A DNA stretch of 28,408 bases from Barthelona sp. PAP020 (GCA_040182905.1 JARQWU010000124.1:1-28408), one strand, 5' to 3'. Counted from the stretch's first letter, positions 8,334 through 16,933 are shown. Notes: a model not told the origin generated them from the letters alone. Numbers and translations are program-made.

Positions 8334-9380
8334 CTATATATTGGGAATTCTCTTGAATGAATCCACGTTTGGTTTGGTATCAAGGTCCTTTTTTAAATAT
8401 GACAGCTTTTCTGGTCTAATTTGATTCACCCACTTTTCAAATTCAATTTTATATTCATTAAAATCTTTTAAAAATGGATGATAAAGCGCCTCTTCTGTGG
8501 TTATCCGAAAACTAGGATTGAGAACCAATAGTTTTGAAATCAAATCTTGAGCATCATCTGGAATATTCTTTAGTAAGCTATCCAACCTATTTGGATGCAT
8601 CTGAAACATAGCACTTTTGTACTTTGGCAGATTATCCCAATATCTCCAAGTAGAATTATCAGGTGTACCAATTGTTTGAAATATTTGATTTAAAACTTGT
8701 AAAGACTCGGTTCCTGTGAATAGATAATTTCCTTCATTAAACATTGAGTATAAACAACATCCCATAGCCCACATATCAGAGGCACTGGTGTATGCATGAG
8801 CACCTAAAATAATTTCAGGAGGTCGATAACCAGCAATAAAACAAATAGGCGTCATACATTGACGGTCAATTTCAGCAAAGTTCTTGCAAAAATTGAAATC
8901 AGCAATGGTGACATTTAATTCATTGTCTATCAAAAAATTATCCAACTTTATATCTCTATGCATAATAAACCTTTGATGTAATTCATTCAACCCGAAAATC
9001 ATCTGACCAAACAGATATCTGATCACGTTTGTTGGAACATTTTTCATTTTTTTTACATATTCTTCGACTGTACCAAAATGCATAAAAGGATACATGACAT
9101 GAATTCTATTTTCTGCATCAAGTTGAACATCTTCAATATTACATACATTTATCTCATTCATTTCATATCCACATCTTATTTCTCTCAAAACTGAATACTG
9201 AATACCATCTTCCATTTGTGTCAATTCTTTTTTAAACTGCTTCACCGCAATATCACGTTCTTGATTATCTTTTGAACATGCATGATACACATTTGCATAT
9301 GTACCCACACCTATTGGTTTGGGTTTTTTTAAAACATATCCTGGAATATTCATAGTTAAAAGATAAGAGAAGTTTTTCAT
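8334..9380 (-). CDS. CDK-like (CMGC) protein kinase with DFN in place of DFG
   Basis: A 348-residue protein that is almost all kinase domain. The glycine loop is GVGTYANV (24-31). The ATP-binding lysine is K47, the C-helix glutamate is E67 in SVLREIR (the position of PSTAIRE in CDKs), and HRDIKLDN is at 141-148. The magnesium motif is DFN (161-163), not DFG. YRPPEI (185-190) replaces YRAPEI and supports the CMGC/CDK group. The CMGC-like C-lobe has TIGTP at about 234-238. All classical catalytic residues are kept except the DFG glycine, so activity is plausible but not certain. There is no obvious activating Thr at the CDK position: MTPICFIAG precedes YRPPE. Translation may start at 9380 or at the ATG at 9353; both precede the glycine loop. 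The gene is head to head with the next gene, 35 bases apart. Confidence 0.88.
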   Translation of the reverse strand: MKNFSYLLTMNIPGYVLKKPKPIGVGTYANVYHACSKDNQERDIAVKQFKKELTQMEDGIQYSVLREIRCGYEMNEINVCNIEDVQLDAENRIHVMYPFMHFGTVEEYVKKMKNVPTNVIRYLFGQMIFGLNELHQRFIMHRDIKLDNFLIDNELNVTIADFNFCKNFAEIDRQCMTPICFIAGYRPPEIILGAHAYTSASDMWAMGCCLYSMFNEGNYLFTGTESLQVLNQIFQTIGTPDNSTWRYWDNLPKYKSAMFQMHPNRLDSLLKNIPDDAQDLISKLLVLNPSFRITTEEALYHPFLKDFNEYKIEFEKWVNQIRPEKLSYLKKDLDTKPNVDSFKRIPNI

Positions 9381-9415
9381 TTATTTTTTTTTTTCTTTTA
9401 AAACGATTATACATA

Positions 9416-10150
9416 ATGTTTCTATTATTTGATGCTGAAGAAGAAGAAGAAATAATCCAATTATTAAATGAAATTAAAAATCCTTTGATTATACCAAGAA
9501 ATATCATTGAACCTTTGGAAAGGTTAGAAACAGAAAAAAATAAAGAGTTAATCAGTGTAGAAAATACAAAAAAAAAAGAACCATTTTTACTATCAAGCAC
9601 TCATTCAATTACTTCCAAATTAATTGAAAGAAATGAACGTTTATTTGCTCTACATGTTGATCAAATTAGCGACCAAAAGGATAGAAATGTTGGTTCTGTT
9701 GATATAAATATTGATTTGGATATGTATGAAAGGTCTTCTAAATTTTCCGTTCAAGAAATTGAGTTTTTGAATAATTTCCAAACAATTAATTTGTTTACGA
9801 CAGTTTATATTCAGTATAATGTAATAATACAAAAATTTATCCATACTTTGGAAAATATTGAGAAAGAAGAAAATCAAATTGTGAATCTTCAACAACAAAC
9901 TAGATATAAGAATAAAATAAAAGCAGTTGAAATTGAATATGAAGCAATATTCTCTAATTTTTTTCCTAATTTTCAAATTTTTTTTCAATTTTTCAATGTT
10001 AGTTCTTTTGACCAGTTGTATCCATATTTTGAATATTTGATAAAGCAACAAAAAATACGGCGTCCATTAAAATTTTTGAACTTTAAAGAACATAATTTAC
10101 AGAAATATGATGCATTTCCAAGACAATTGTGGGCAAATTCACAAATATAA
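9416..10150 (+). CDS. Hypothetical helical protein, 244 residues
   Basis: I do not recognise a family. The protein begins with an acidic run (EEEEE at about 8-12), has a K/E-rich central part, and from residue about 115 is rich in F, I and Y with predicted long helices. One of these, near 140-175 (LENIEKEENQIVNLQQQ), could be a coiled coil. There is no signal peptide or clear membrane segment, despite the FFPNFQIFFQFF stretch near 183-194. The start is the first ATG. It lies 35 bases from the start codon of the divergent kinase gene, so the frame is probably real: a long intact ORF with its own ATG in a compact genome. Function is unknown. Confidence 0.6.
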   Translation: MFLLFDAEEEEEIIQLLNEIKNPLIIPRNIIEPLERLETEKNKELISVENTKKKEPFLLSSTHSITSKLIERNERLFALHVDQISDQKDRNVGSVDINIDLDMYERSSKFSVQEIEFLNNFQTINLFTTVYIQYNVIIQKFIHTLENIEKEENQIVNLQQQTRYKNKIKAVEIEYEAIFSNFFPNFQIFFQFFNVSSFDQLYPYFEYLIKQQKIRRPLKFLNFKEHNLQKYDAFPRQLWANSQI

Positions 10151-10338
10151 ATTTTGTATTTTCTTTAGACTTTATTTTTAACACATAATAAACTTTCATC
10201 TCCTTGTGTGCGGAATTTCAATGCACAAATGCATTAATTATTATCTTGATGTTTTCTGTGACAGTTAAACACATGCCTTTTGATGTATCAGCTTATTCTA
10301 AATAATTCCAACCCTCATCTTAGCATAAATCACCGTCA

Positions 10339-11519
10339 TCAATCTGCTAATCCTTTGAACATGTGTATATTGCCTCCATTAATTTCATTGCAGTCAATTA
10401 AATCCCATAATGTATCATCTGTCATATAGTATTCCTCCATATTCATGTGAACACCTGAAGCTACCAATTGTCTGATAAAACATGTATCCATATTTATATA
10501 AATAAGATTGTACAATACATGACCCCTTTTCTTTGACAATTCAATGAGTTTGGAATAATCAGTATGGTTACATTCGGACACCATCAAATACATATTCAAG
10601 CTAGACTTTTCGCATTCCCCACATTTTAGCTTTGTCAAATCAGGGGATACTGCAAAAGAGAAATTGCTTTTTTCACATTCATAATAAACCTTTTGAATAT
10701 CATAAATGCCATCTACATTGTATAATGAAATGTAGTTATCACATGACATAATTATCAGGATAGCAGGGGTAATAAAATAATGATCCCACACTTCCCCTCC
10801 CATTTCAAACGTGTGAAGAAGTAACCCATCGTCAATGTTCCAGAGTTTGACATTGTTTGATTGACCTCCAATAGCTACAATTTTTTTTGGTTGGATGGAA
10901 ATCAATCTCTTTAACTTGTCCTCTTTGATTCAATGTATGAATAAAGGAAAAATTTGTTGGGTCAACAAACTTGGCAGTTATATCACCAATGGCCGTTGAA
11001 ATATATTTGTCATTTGATGAGTTTTATTCTCCAAATCCAAGTAGAATGAACTTTAGTTTCCAAAATAACGTTTCCATTATTTATATCCCACTTCTTAAGG
11101 TTTCCACAATTGTCACCAGAATATACATGATTTGAACAATGAGAATAAAAAATACAACAATTTTGTGTGCTATTTAGCAATCTGTGTGAAATATTGAGAC
11201 CCGGATAGTTATGAACAATAACATACCTATCTTCAGAACATGTTGCTAACTTTTCTCCATTTGGTGAAAAGGCAACACCAAAAACTCTGCTTGCGCGATC
11301 ATTTAGGCTGTAATTCAAATGTCCTGTTTCTGCATCAACAACAAGTACTCTCACGTAACTTCCAATCACAAAACATTTGTTATCTGGAGAATACTGACAA
11401 TCAAACGTATAATCTGAAATAACATTTTCAAGTTTCATTGCACTATTTTCATCAAATTTTAAAGCAAGCACATTTCGAAAGTTTTTCTGCACTAACTCAC
11501 TGCTCAACTCCACCGACAT
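10339..11519 (-). pseudogene. WD40-repeat protein gene interrupted by two +1 frameshifts
   Basis: Three successive frames together encode one WD40 protein of about 390 residues. Part one (11519 to about 11020) has blades such as VFGVAFSPNGEKLATCSEDRY and ends in a TGA at 11010-11012. Part two (about 11020-10888, different frame) supplies NDKYISTAIGD and VKEIDFHPTKK. Part three (from about 10887, third frame) continues with IVAIGGQSNNVKLWNI, then a helical C-terminus with no family I recognise. Both shifts are +1. The second coincides with an eight-base A-tract of the coding strand (10881-10888); one A less would restore the frame. The first lies near a four-base A-tract, at AAA-TGA. Homopolymer sequencing error, a recent pseudogene, or translational frameshifting are all possible. 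Elsewhere the blades look well kept, which argues against old decay. Confidence 0.75.
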
Positions 11520-11542
11520 ATCAAAACCATCAAAAGAAACAA

Positions 11543-11553
11543 TAATTTGATGA
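11543..11553 (-). promoter_or_regulatory. Initiator-like TCATCAAATTA element
   Basis: On the minus strand TCATCAAATTA lies 23 bases upstream of the WD40 start codon. It differs at two positions from TCATTGAATTA, found upstream of HAS1 and of the kelch gene. Confidence 0.4.
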
Positions 11554-11782
11554 ATCTAAAACAACTAAGACTTTTTGAAAGGACATTTAGCACGAAGGAA
11601 AAATAAAACAATTTTCCTCAAATTCTTTCGTAATTTCCTTTTAAACAGAAAATCACATTCAATTGATAAAGAAAAATAAACAATTTGACATGAAGCAAAA
11701 ATTAAAACAAAAAAGGATCAAGAGCTATTTTCTGATTGATTTGCAACAAAAACCAAAATTGTTCAAAAATCCATTTTTGAGC

Positions 11783-12457
11783 ATGGTAATTTCTGCAGTA
11801 TTATTTGATTTGGATGGAACTTTGATTGATGATTCATATCATGTTATTAATTGTTTTCAGAAGTGTTTAAAACAATGGAATTTACCTGAAAAATCAAATG
11901 ATTATATTCTAAATATAATGGGGTTATCTGCAGAAGGTTGTTGTGAAGCATTAGGAGTTCCTGATGATATTTTCAATGATTTTTTAGCAAAGTTTTGGGA
12001 AAATCTAGAAAATTATAATACAATTCCTGTTCCTTTGCTTGGTGTTGAAAGTTTATTGGATTTTTTGAATTCTAAACAAATTAGCATGGGAATCGTAACC
12101 TCAAACAAAGCAAAAAATGCTAAAACGGCATTAAGTATGATTGGATTGTTTGAACTTTTTCAAAATGTTATTGGAAGTGATATTGTTTCCGAAACAAAAC
12201 CAAATCCAAAACCTTTATTGACTTGTCTCGACGAAATGGGAATTCATTCATGTGACCATGTGTATTATATTGGAGATTCAATAATGGACATCAAAGCTGC
12301 GATAGCTGCCAAAATTATCCCAATTTGGGTTTGTTCAGAGGAAAAGCGCACAGCTAGATTGACAAAAGAGTTTGAACATATCATCAACAATAATAATATT
12401 CTTGTCTTTTCTTCAATGAACGATGTTCAATACTATTTTGATCAGTTTTTAAACTGA
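11783..12457 (+). CDS. HAD-superfamily phosphatase, phosphoglycolate phosphatase-like
   Basis: A 224-residue enzyme with all four HAD motifs: DLDGT (9-13, with the nucleophile and acid/base aspartates), VTSNK (motif II), KPNPKP (motif III lysine) and GDSIMDIKAA (motif IV). The helical cap sits between motifs I and II, as in subclass C1 (phosphoglycolate phosphatase, beta-phosphoglucomutase, pyrophosphatase PpaX). The substrate cannot be told from sequence. The frame is open upstream to 11663, with an in-frame ATG at 11690, but the sequence there is K/Q-rich and unlike the family. MVISAVLFDLDGT is a standard start, so I place it at 11783. This small soluble HAD enzyme resembles bacterial homologues and could be an old transfer, but base composition matches the neighbours. 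Confidence 0.85.
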   Translation: MVISAVLFDLDGTLIDDSYHVINCFQKCLKQWNLPEKSNDYILNIMGLSAEGCCEALGVPDDIFNDFLAKFWENLENYNTIPVPLLGVESLLDFLNSKQISMGIVTSNKAKNAKTALSMIGLFELFQNVIGSDIVSETKPNPKPLLTCLDEMGIHSCDHVYYIGDSIMDIKAAIAAKIIPIWVCSEEKRTARLTKEFEHIINNNNILVFSSMNDVQYYFDQFLN

Positions 12458-12576
12458 ATAAAGTGTTTTCTCCTTTTTTTTTTCTTCTTTCTTCTTCTTT
12501 CTTCCTTTAAATAAGTATAAAATCCTTATCTTTTGTTTGAAAGAAAAGAAAAAAACTTGGATTTTTATACGTATTT

Positions 12577-13893
12577 CTAATCTTTTGAAGCAGTATTTCC
12601 TCTTTGACTAAGCACTTTCCTTCTTAAATAAGCCAAATTCTTCAATCGGTCATTATCACAACCAAGATTTGATGGATATAACCCATTGATCTTTTGATTC
12701 TTTCGACAACTCGGACAAACGGGGTCTCCATTGAACACAAGATCAAATCCACCAACATTGGAATGAGGTGGAAAATTCCATGTGTTTGACCTTTGTTTGA
12801 CTTCTAAACTATGATATCTTCTTTCCATATCCACAACATTCAGCATATCATCAAGAATTCTGAGTTTTAACAACCTATCAGGTTCGTTTTCCGCAGACAA
12901 TGAAGGGCTTGCATTCACTTCGATCAACCAGGGTTTCAAATTAGCATCAATTAAAATATCATAACCATACAATTCAAAGCACTGAGGGGAATTGATAATA
13001 TCGTTTTGAACTGCCTTCAAAGAATAAATGATCAATGATTGGATCAAAGCAAAGCAATGTTCAACATCAGTTTCGGGATATCTTGTGAACATGTATTGTT
13101 TTAATGAATGAATACTCCATTTACACCCTGCTTTTTCATTATAATTAGGGGCATGCTTTTGAATTGCAACATTGGTTAAGTGCACAAAAGCATCTTCAGT
13201 GGTGTCCATTGAATATCTGCTGAAAGTGAACCTGGCAAATCCTTCACGATATATATATACAATGAGAGGTGAATAAGAAATAACTAAAACATACAATCTC
13301 AAATCAAATTTCTTTCCTCCAACAAGCAAAGGATTAGCTAGATATTGTTGGACAACATAATTTTCGGGCTTTTCAACTTCTTCATCATGATCTTGTAAAA
13401 ACAAAGGTACTCGTTTCCAATCTGCGACTTCAGATAAGTCATGAAATAAAAATATTCCTTTTCCTTGAGCTTTACCAATCGGTTTCATAATCCAAGTTGG
13501 TTTCCTACCTTCTCTGCGTTTGAATTCTTCAGTAAATAGACTATACTCCTGGGGTAAAACATAAGTTGATGGAAAAAATTCCAAAACACTTATGTCGTTG
13601 CCTAATTTTCTAAATTCTCTGGTTAATCGTTTTAAATTCTTGGATAAAAGATCTTTTCGTGTTAATTGATATGATCTTTGAAAATGATTAACTCGTTGAA
13701 AACTGTTCAATCTTAAATAATCAAAATGTTCATTCATCCAAGTAATATTTGCCCATATAATATCCCATTCATCTTCTTCTGCTACTTCAGTGTATCCTCG
13801 ATTCTGCAAAGCAGGTAAAATCAAGGAACGAATGCAAGTTCTAAATCGAATTGTATGTATTTCTGTTATTTCCTCTAAAATTTGTGGTTTCAT
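12577..13893 (-). CDS. TTLL9: TTLL9-like tubulin polyglutamylase
   Basis: A 438-residue tubulin tyrosine ligase-like enzyme with an ATP-grasp fold. Visible points are WIMKPIGKAQGKGIFLF (134-150, the ATP-binding lysine and glycine-rich loop), VGGKKFDLRLYVLV (191-204), EGFARF, HLTNVAIQK (238-246), CFELYGYDILID and KPWLIEVNASPSL with the metal-binding E and N. The order and the C-terminal GGFDLVFNGDP and LGCDNDR segments fit TTLL9 better than TTLL1 or TTLL4. TTLL9 adds glutamate chains to tubulin tails in flagellar axonemes, so it implies a flagellum. The frame is open upstream to 13977 but only with a TTG; MKPQILEEI at 13893 is the first good ATG. A TCATTC element lies just upstream. It is head to head with a membrane-protein gene. 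Confidence 0.92.
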   Translation of the reverse strand: MKPQILEEITEIHTIRFRTCIRSLILPALQNRGYTEVAEEDEWDIIWANITWMNEHFDYLRLNSFQRVNHFQRSYQLTRKDLLSKNLKRLTREFRKLGNDISVLEFFPSTYVLPQEYSLFTEEFKRREGRKPTWIMKPIGKAQGKGIFLFHDLSEVADWKRVPLFLQDHDEEVEKPENYVVQQYLANPLLVGGKKFDLRLYVLVISYSPLIVYIYREGFARFTFSRYSMDTTEDAFVHLTNVAIQKHAPNYNEKAGCKWSIHSLKQYMFTRYPETDVEHCFALIQSLIIYSLKAVQNDIINSPQCFELYGYDILIDANLKPWLIEVNASPSLSAENEPDRLLKLRILDDMLNVVDMERRYHSLEVKQRSNTWNFPPHSNVGGFDLVFNGDPVCPSCRKNQKINGLYPSNLGCDNDRLKNLAYLRRKVLSQRGNTASKD

Positions 13894-13905
13894 GGTTACA
13901 TAATC

Positions 13906-13911
13906 GAATGA
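13906..13911 (-). promoter_or_regulatory. Initiator-like TCATTC element
   Basis: On the minus strand TCATTC lies 12 bases upstream of the TTLL9 ATG, inside the 73-base gap to the divergent membrane-protein gene. Confidence 0.45.
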
Positions 13912-13966
13912 AGACGAAAAATAGAAAAAACAGAAAAAATTGAAGACGTTATTTTTAACATTGATT

Positions 13967-14599
13967 ATGAATGTCAAAGCATTTTCATTTATTTCAATAT
14001 TGATATATTGTTTTATAACAGTGCGTGCTGATTGTGATGCTTGTGTTGCAAAAAATGAAATTTACCACACGATTGAATGTAATCAACCTTCTTTAAATGA
14101 CCGAATTACCATTCACACTGCTGATATAAGTATTGATCGATGTGAAAAATCATTAAATATGTTTATTCAACTGCAATTGGATAGTGATTGTAAGAAATTC
14201 CGTGTTACTGTTTATGAAGGGTATACATACCAAACAGATGTATTCACAAATTTCGATATTCAAATAATTCCAAAGTATATTACGTTGTTAGGAAATTTTA
14301 GTTATAAATATGGTGTTGATTTATATAATCCAACAAATGGGACGATAGTTGCTTTTAAAAAAGAAGGTAATGTACAACTATCGGATTTGGACTTTTGTTT
14401 AAATTATTCTTCACAAAGCTGTGGAATTACTGAATGTTGGGGGCCTTTTCCTACTAATATCTCACTGGGATTTGTCATTTCAGTTTTTGTTTTGTTGGCC
14501 ATTGTAAGTTGCTTTTGTAAAAAATGTGAAAGACCTAAACCCCAGGCAAGACATTTAAGGGGTTACATGAACCGACCTATTCGTGTTGGAACAAGTTAA
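13967..14599 (+). CDS. Type I membrane protein, cysteine-containing ectodomain
   Basis: A 210-residue protein of unknown family. It starts with a signal peptide (MNVKAFSFISILIYCFITVRA, probable cleavage before DCDACV). Next comes an ectodomain of about 150 residues with paired cysteines (DCDAC, IEC, SQSCGITEC) and N-glycosylation sequons (NFS, NGT, NYS, NIS). It ends with one membrane helix (LGFVISVFVLLAIVSCFC) and a short basic tail rich in R, K and P. The shape is that of a small surface or secretory-pathway receptor. The start at 13967 gives the signal peptide directly; the frame extends upstream to 13940 only with a TTG. It shares a 73-base divergent promoter region with TTLL9. Function is unknown. 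Confidence 0.75.
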   Translation: MNVKAFSFISILIYCFITVRADCDACVAKNEIYHTIECNQPSLNDRITIHTADISIDRCEKSLNMFIQLQLDSDCKKFRVTVYEGYTYQTDVFTNFDIQIIPKYITLLGNFSYKYGVDLYNPTNGTIVAFKKEGNVQLSDLDFCLNYSSQSCGITECWGPFPTNISLGFVISVFVLLAIVSCFCKKCERPKPQARHLRGYMNRPIRVGTS

Positions 14600-14691
14600 A
14601 TTATTGATCAAATTGTAAAAATACCTGTATTTTATCTTTCTTTTTTAAAATTGTTTATAAATGTCTTCAGTATGTCAAATACACTTTCAAT

Positions 14692-14708
14692 AAGTGTTAT
14701 CTAAATAT
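14692..14708. repeat. Short hairpin between genes
   Basis: ACACTT and AAGTGT, separated by TCAAT, form a perfect 6-bp stem in the spacer after the membrane-protein gene. It could be a 3'-UTR structure. Nothing further can be said. Confidence 0.4.
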
Positions 14709-14761
14709 CTAAAGTCTTATTTATATATCAATTTAGATTATAATATCCGCATTTCTTAGTT

Positions 14762-16075
14762 ATGATGACAAATCAATTTTTTTTTATTGAACTTTTTTTT
14801 GTTTTATTTTTCATGTTTTCAAAGGGAGATAAAACAACTAAACCCAAATTCAATTTGAAAGGAGGTTTGAAAAAGAAAGACGATGATGAATCAAAGGAAA
14901 AATTAAGTCTTGGTTCATCGACTCCCAAAAAGTTATCAACAGGTGGTTTGTTTAAGAAGACTGATACAACTGAAAAATCTAAACTTGGGATAAATCTCAA
15001 TAAGGATACTGAAACTAATGATGAAAAACCCAAATTTAGTTTGAAAGCTGGTTTAAAAAGCAATAAATCTGATGAAACAAGCAGCGAAGAAAAACCCAAA
15101 CCAAAATTAGGTGGATTGAGTGGATTAAAAAAGAGTACTGATGATAGTAGTTCCGATGAAAAATCCAAACCAAAGTTAGGAGGTCTTGCTGCTTTAAAAA
15201 GTAAAAAATCCGATGATGATAGCACTGATGATAAACCGAAACCAAAATTAGGTGGATTATCAAGTTTAAAAAGTAAAAAGGATGATGAAAGCAGTGACAA
15301 AGACAAACCAAAACCAAAATTAGGAGGTTTAGGCTTGAAGAAAAAAACTATTGGTGAAAGTAGTGGAGATGAAAAAGCAACTCCAAAACTTGGCGGTTTA
15401 GGTTTAAAAAGTAAAAAAACTGGCGGACTTTTAGGAAGCACAAAAACAAAAAAGAAAGAAGATGATATTGAAGTCAAGTATCAAACAATTTTACATCCCG
15501 AAGTTCAATTGGAAAAGATCTTTGATCTATTTATTGATGATATTGAAGATCAAGTCATGACATTCAGAGCAACTGCAAAAGAGTTAAGAGTTAAAGAATT
15601 GGAAACATACAAACAGGAAGATCGCTTGAAAATGCTTGAAGAAAAGTTGGAAAGGACAAAAAATTCACTTGAAGAGTTGATATTAGGAGTTAGTAATGTT
15701 ACTGAACAATCAAAAAAGATAGAAACGGATTTCTTAGTTGAGCTTGAAGAAGCTGTCAGAGAAAGAGAAAAAATTCAAAATGTGGATGCAACAAATGATG
15801 ATAGGGCTTTGATTTATCACACATTATGTCAATTGGATTATAAAATTGATGAATTGAGCAATGATTATCAAGTTAAAATTGTGAATAAGCTTTCAAATAA
15901 ACAATTTGATGATATGGAGAATACTGCTGCTTTAAAAAAAGTTTCAATAATTCTAAATAACCAATTGTCAAGTTTGAGAAACCTGAAACTTTTCGCTGAT
16001 CAGTTTTCTGAATATGTTGATTATCTTGAAGAAAATGTTGCTGTAATTCCTCAAAATAAATATATGCAGTTCTAA
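14762..16075 (+). CDS. Nup62/Nsp1-like nucleoporin with LGGL repeats and no FG motifs
   Basis: A 437-residue protein in two halves. Residues about 28-222 are K/D/S/E-rich repeats with a period of about 22-28 residues, most with a KPKPKLGGL or PKLGGLGLK core and an acidic, serine-rich spacer (for example SDDDSTDDKPK). Residues about 240-435 are coiled coil and follow the Nup62/Nsp1 C-terminal domain with almost no gaps: LEKIFDLFIDDIEDQ, a long heptad region, ILNNQLSSLRNL near the end. Nup62/Nsp1 anchors in the central channel with Nup54 and Nup58, and its FG repeats bind transport receptors. Here the repeat layout resembles the charged FSFG repeats of Nsp1, but no FG dipeptide is present. The first 17 residues are F-rich from a T-tract; the ATG at 14813 (MFSKGDKTT) may be the true start. 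The nucleoporin call is inference from the coiled coil. Confidence 0.68.
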   Translation: MMTNQFFFIELFFVLFFMFSKGDKTTKPKFNLKGGLKKKDDDESKEKLSLGSSTPKKLSTGGLFKKTDTTEKSKLGINLNKDTETNDEKPKFSLKAGLKSNKSDETSSEEKPKPKLGGLSGLKKSTDDSSSDEKSKPKLGGLAALKSKKSDDDSTDDKPKPKLGGLSSLKSKKDDESSDKDKPKPKLGGLGLKKKTIGESSGDEKATPKLGGLGLKSKKTGGLLGSTKTKKKEDDIEVKYQTILHPEVQLEKIFDLFIDDIEDQVMTFRATAKELRVKELETYKQEDRLKMLEEKLERTKNSLEELILGVSNVTEQSKKIETDFLVELEEAVREREKIQNVDATNDDRALIYHTLCQLDYKIDELSNDYQVKIVNKLSNKQFDDMENTAALKKVSIILNNQLSSLRNLKLFADQFSEYVDYLEENVAVIPQNKYMQF

Positions 16076-16567
16076 TAGTAGTAAAAAAGTAAAAACAGTT
16101 CAAAATGAATGATCTCTTTTTTTTCTTTGACATTTAATTGAATTTTCTGGTTTGAATAATTTTTATTTCAACTGGTACTGTTCTTTTTTATTGACTAAAA
16201 CACACAATTTTATGGGAACAAGAATGAAAAAATCATGTTCAAACAAGAAAGAAAAAATTATTATTATTAATTCTTCAAACAGTTGTTTCCCTATCAAGAA
16301 GCATTGTGTGTATCAATGAAGAAATGAATTATTATCCAGGGTTCAGAAGCATTGTGAATATGAGTGAATAAGAAAAAAGAGTATTTACTTTAGCATAAGT
16401 TTTGATGTTTGATTGATTCTTTGAAAATTTTAAAGTTTCAAAGTTCAAAGTTATGACTTTGAAATTTTGCTTTGCCACACACACAAAAGCAGGGATAGGA
16501 AAATTTCAGAAAAAAGAATTTGATTACATGAATTTGGTTTCAATCACTATATTGCTCAATTAGAGTT
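16076..16567. other. Intergenic spacer with direct repeat and hairpin
   Basis: I see no gene here. AGAAGCATTGTG occurs twice, at 16297-16308 and 16345-16356, exactly 48 bases apart. AAAGTTTCAAAG (16432-16443) and CTTTGAAATTTT (16457-16468) can pair over 12 positions with one G-U. The rest is AT-rich with short A- and T-tracts. Confidence 0.5.
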
Positions 16568-16884
16568 TTGACTGAACATTGCTTAAATGAGTCTTTTGAG
16601 TCAATTCTTTCAACAAACAAAACTAGTTGCCTTTCAAACTTGTCCAACATTTCAACTTCTTTCAGGTTAAGAAATCCAGTTCAAATGATTCAATTAAAAA
16701 ACAAAAACAAATTCCAACAAAGGAATGGTTTTATACCAGAAAAAAAAGAAGTCATGGAATTCTCCTAAAAATTCACATAGTCCATCAGATTGTGAGTCTG
16801 GAGGCCCAAACACCAAAAATTTCATTTAAACACACATTCACGCACAAGCTACTCTGGATAGAAAACAATTTTATCAACAACTGA
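16568..16884 (+). pseudogene. Frame-broken small reading frame
   Basis: Protein-like sequence runs through three frames. The first gives LNESFESILSTNKTS and continues to LRNPVQ. A second frame gives SSSNDSIKKQKQIPTKEWFY. A third, entered around an eight-base A-tract (16740-16747), gives SWNSPKNSHSPSDCESGG and stops soon after. Each part is S/N/K-rich and no frame has a good ATG start. It could be a decayed gene, a spliced gene whose introns I cannot see, or an artefact of homopolymer errors. No family is recognised. Confidence 0.3.
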
Positions 16885-16933
16885 TGAACCACAAGAATAT
16901 TGAAAAGAGAAAAACGAAGAATCACCCAAAATA

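Noticed and set aside
10288-10345. Minus-strand box C/D snoRNA (GATGA near 10340, CTGA near 10293)
   Set aside because: The C-like box is part of the WD40 stop region. There is no D'/C' pair, no terminal stem and no rRNA complement that I recognise.
11663-11782. N-terminal extension of the HAD phosphatase
   Set aside because: The first codon is TTG. The K/Q-rich extension, including an ATG at 11690, is unlike the family. A targeting peptide cannot be fully excluded.
13894-13977. N-terminal extension of TTLL9
   Set aside because: It needs a TTG start, is F-rich, and would overlap the divergent membrane-protein gene. The ATG at 13893 gives a normal TTLL start.
14773-15477. Antisense reading frame of 234 codons opposite the repeat region of the Nup62-like gene
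   Set aside because: It is a mirror of the K/P/L/G repeats and reads as S/F/P/L-rich low complexity. The sense frame continues into a conserved coiled coil.
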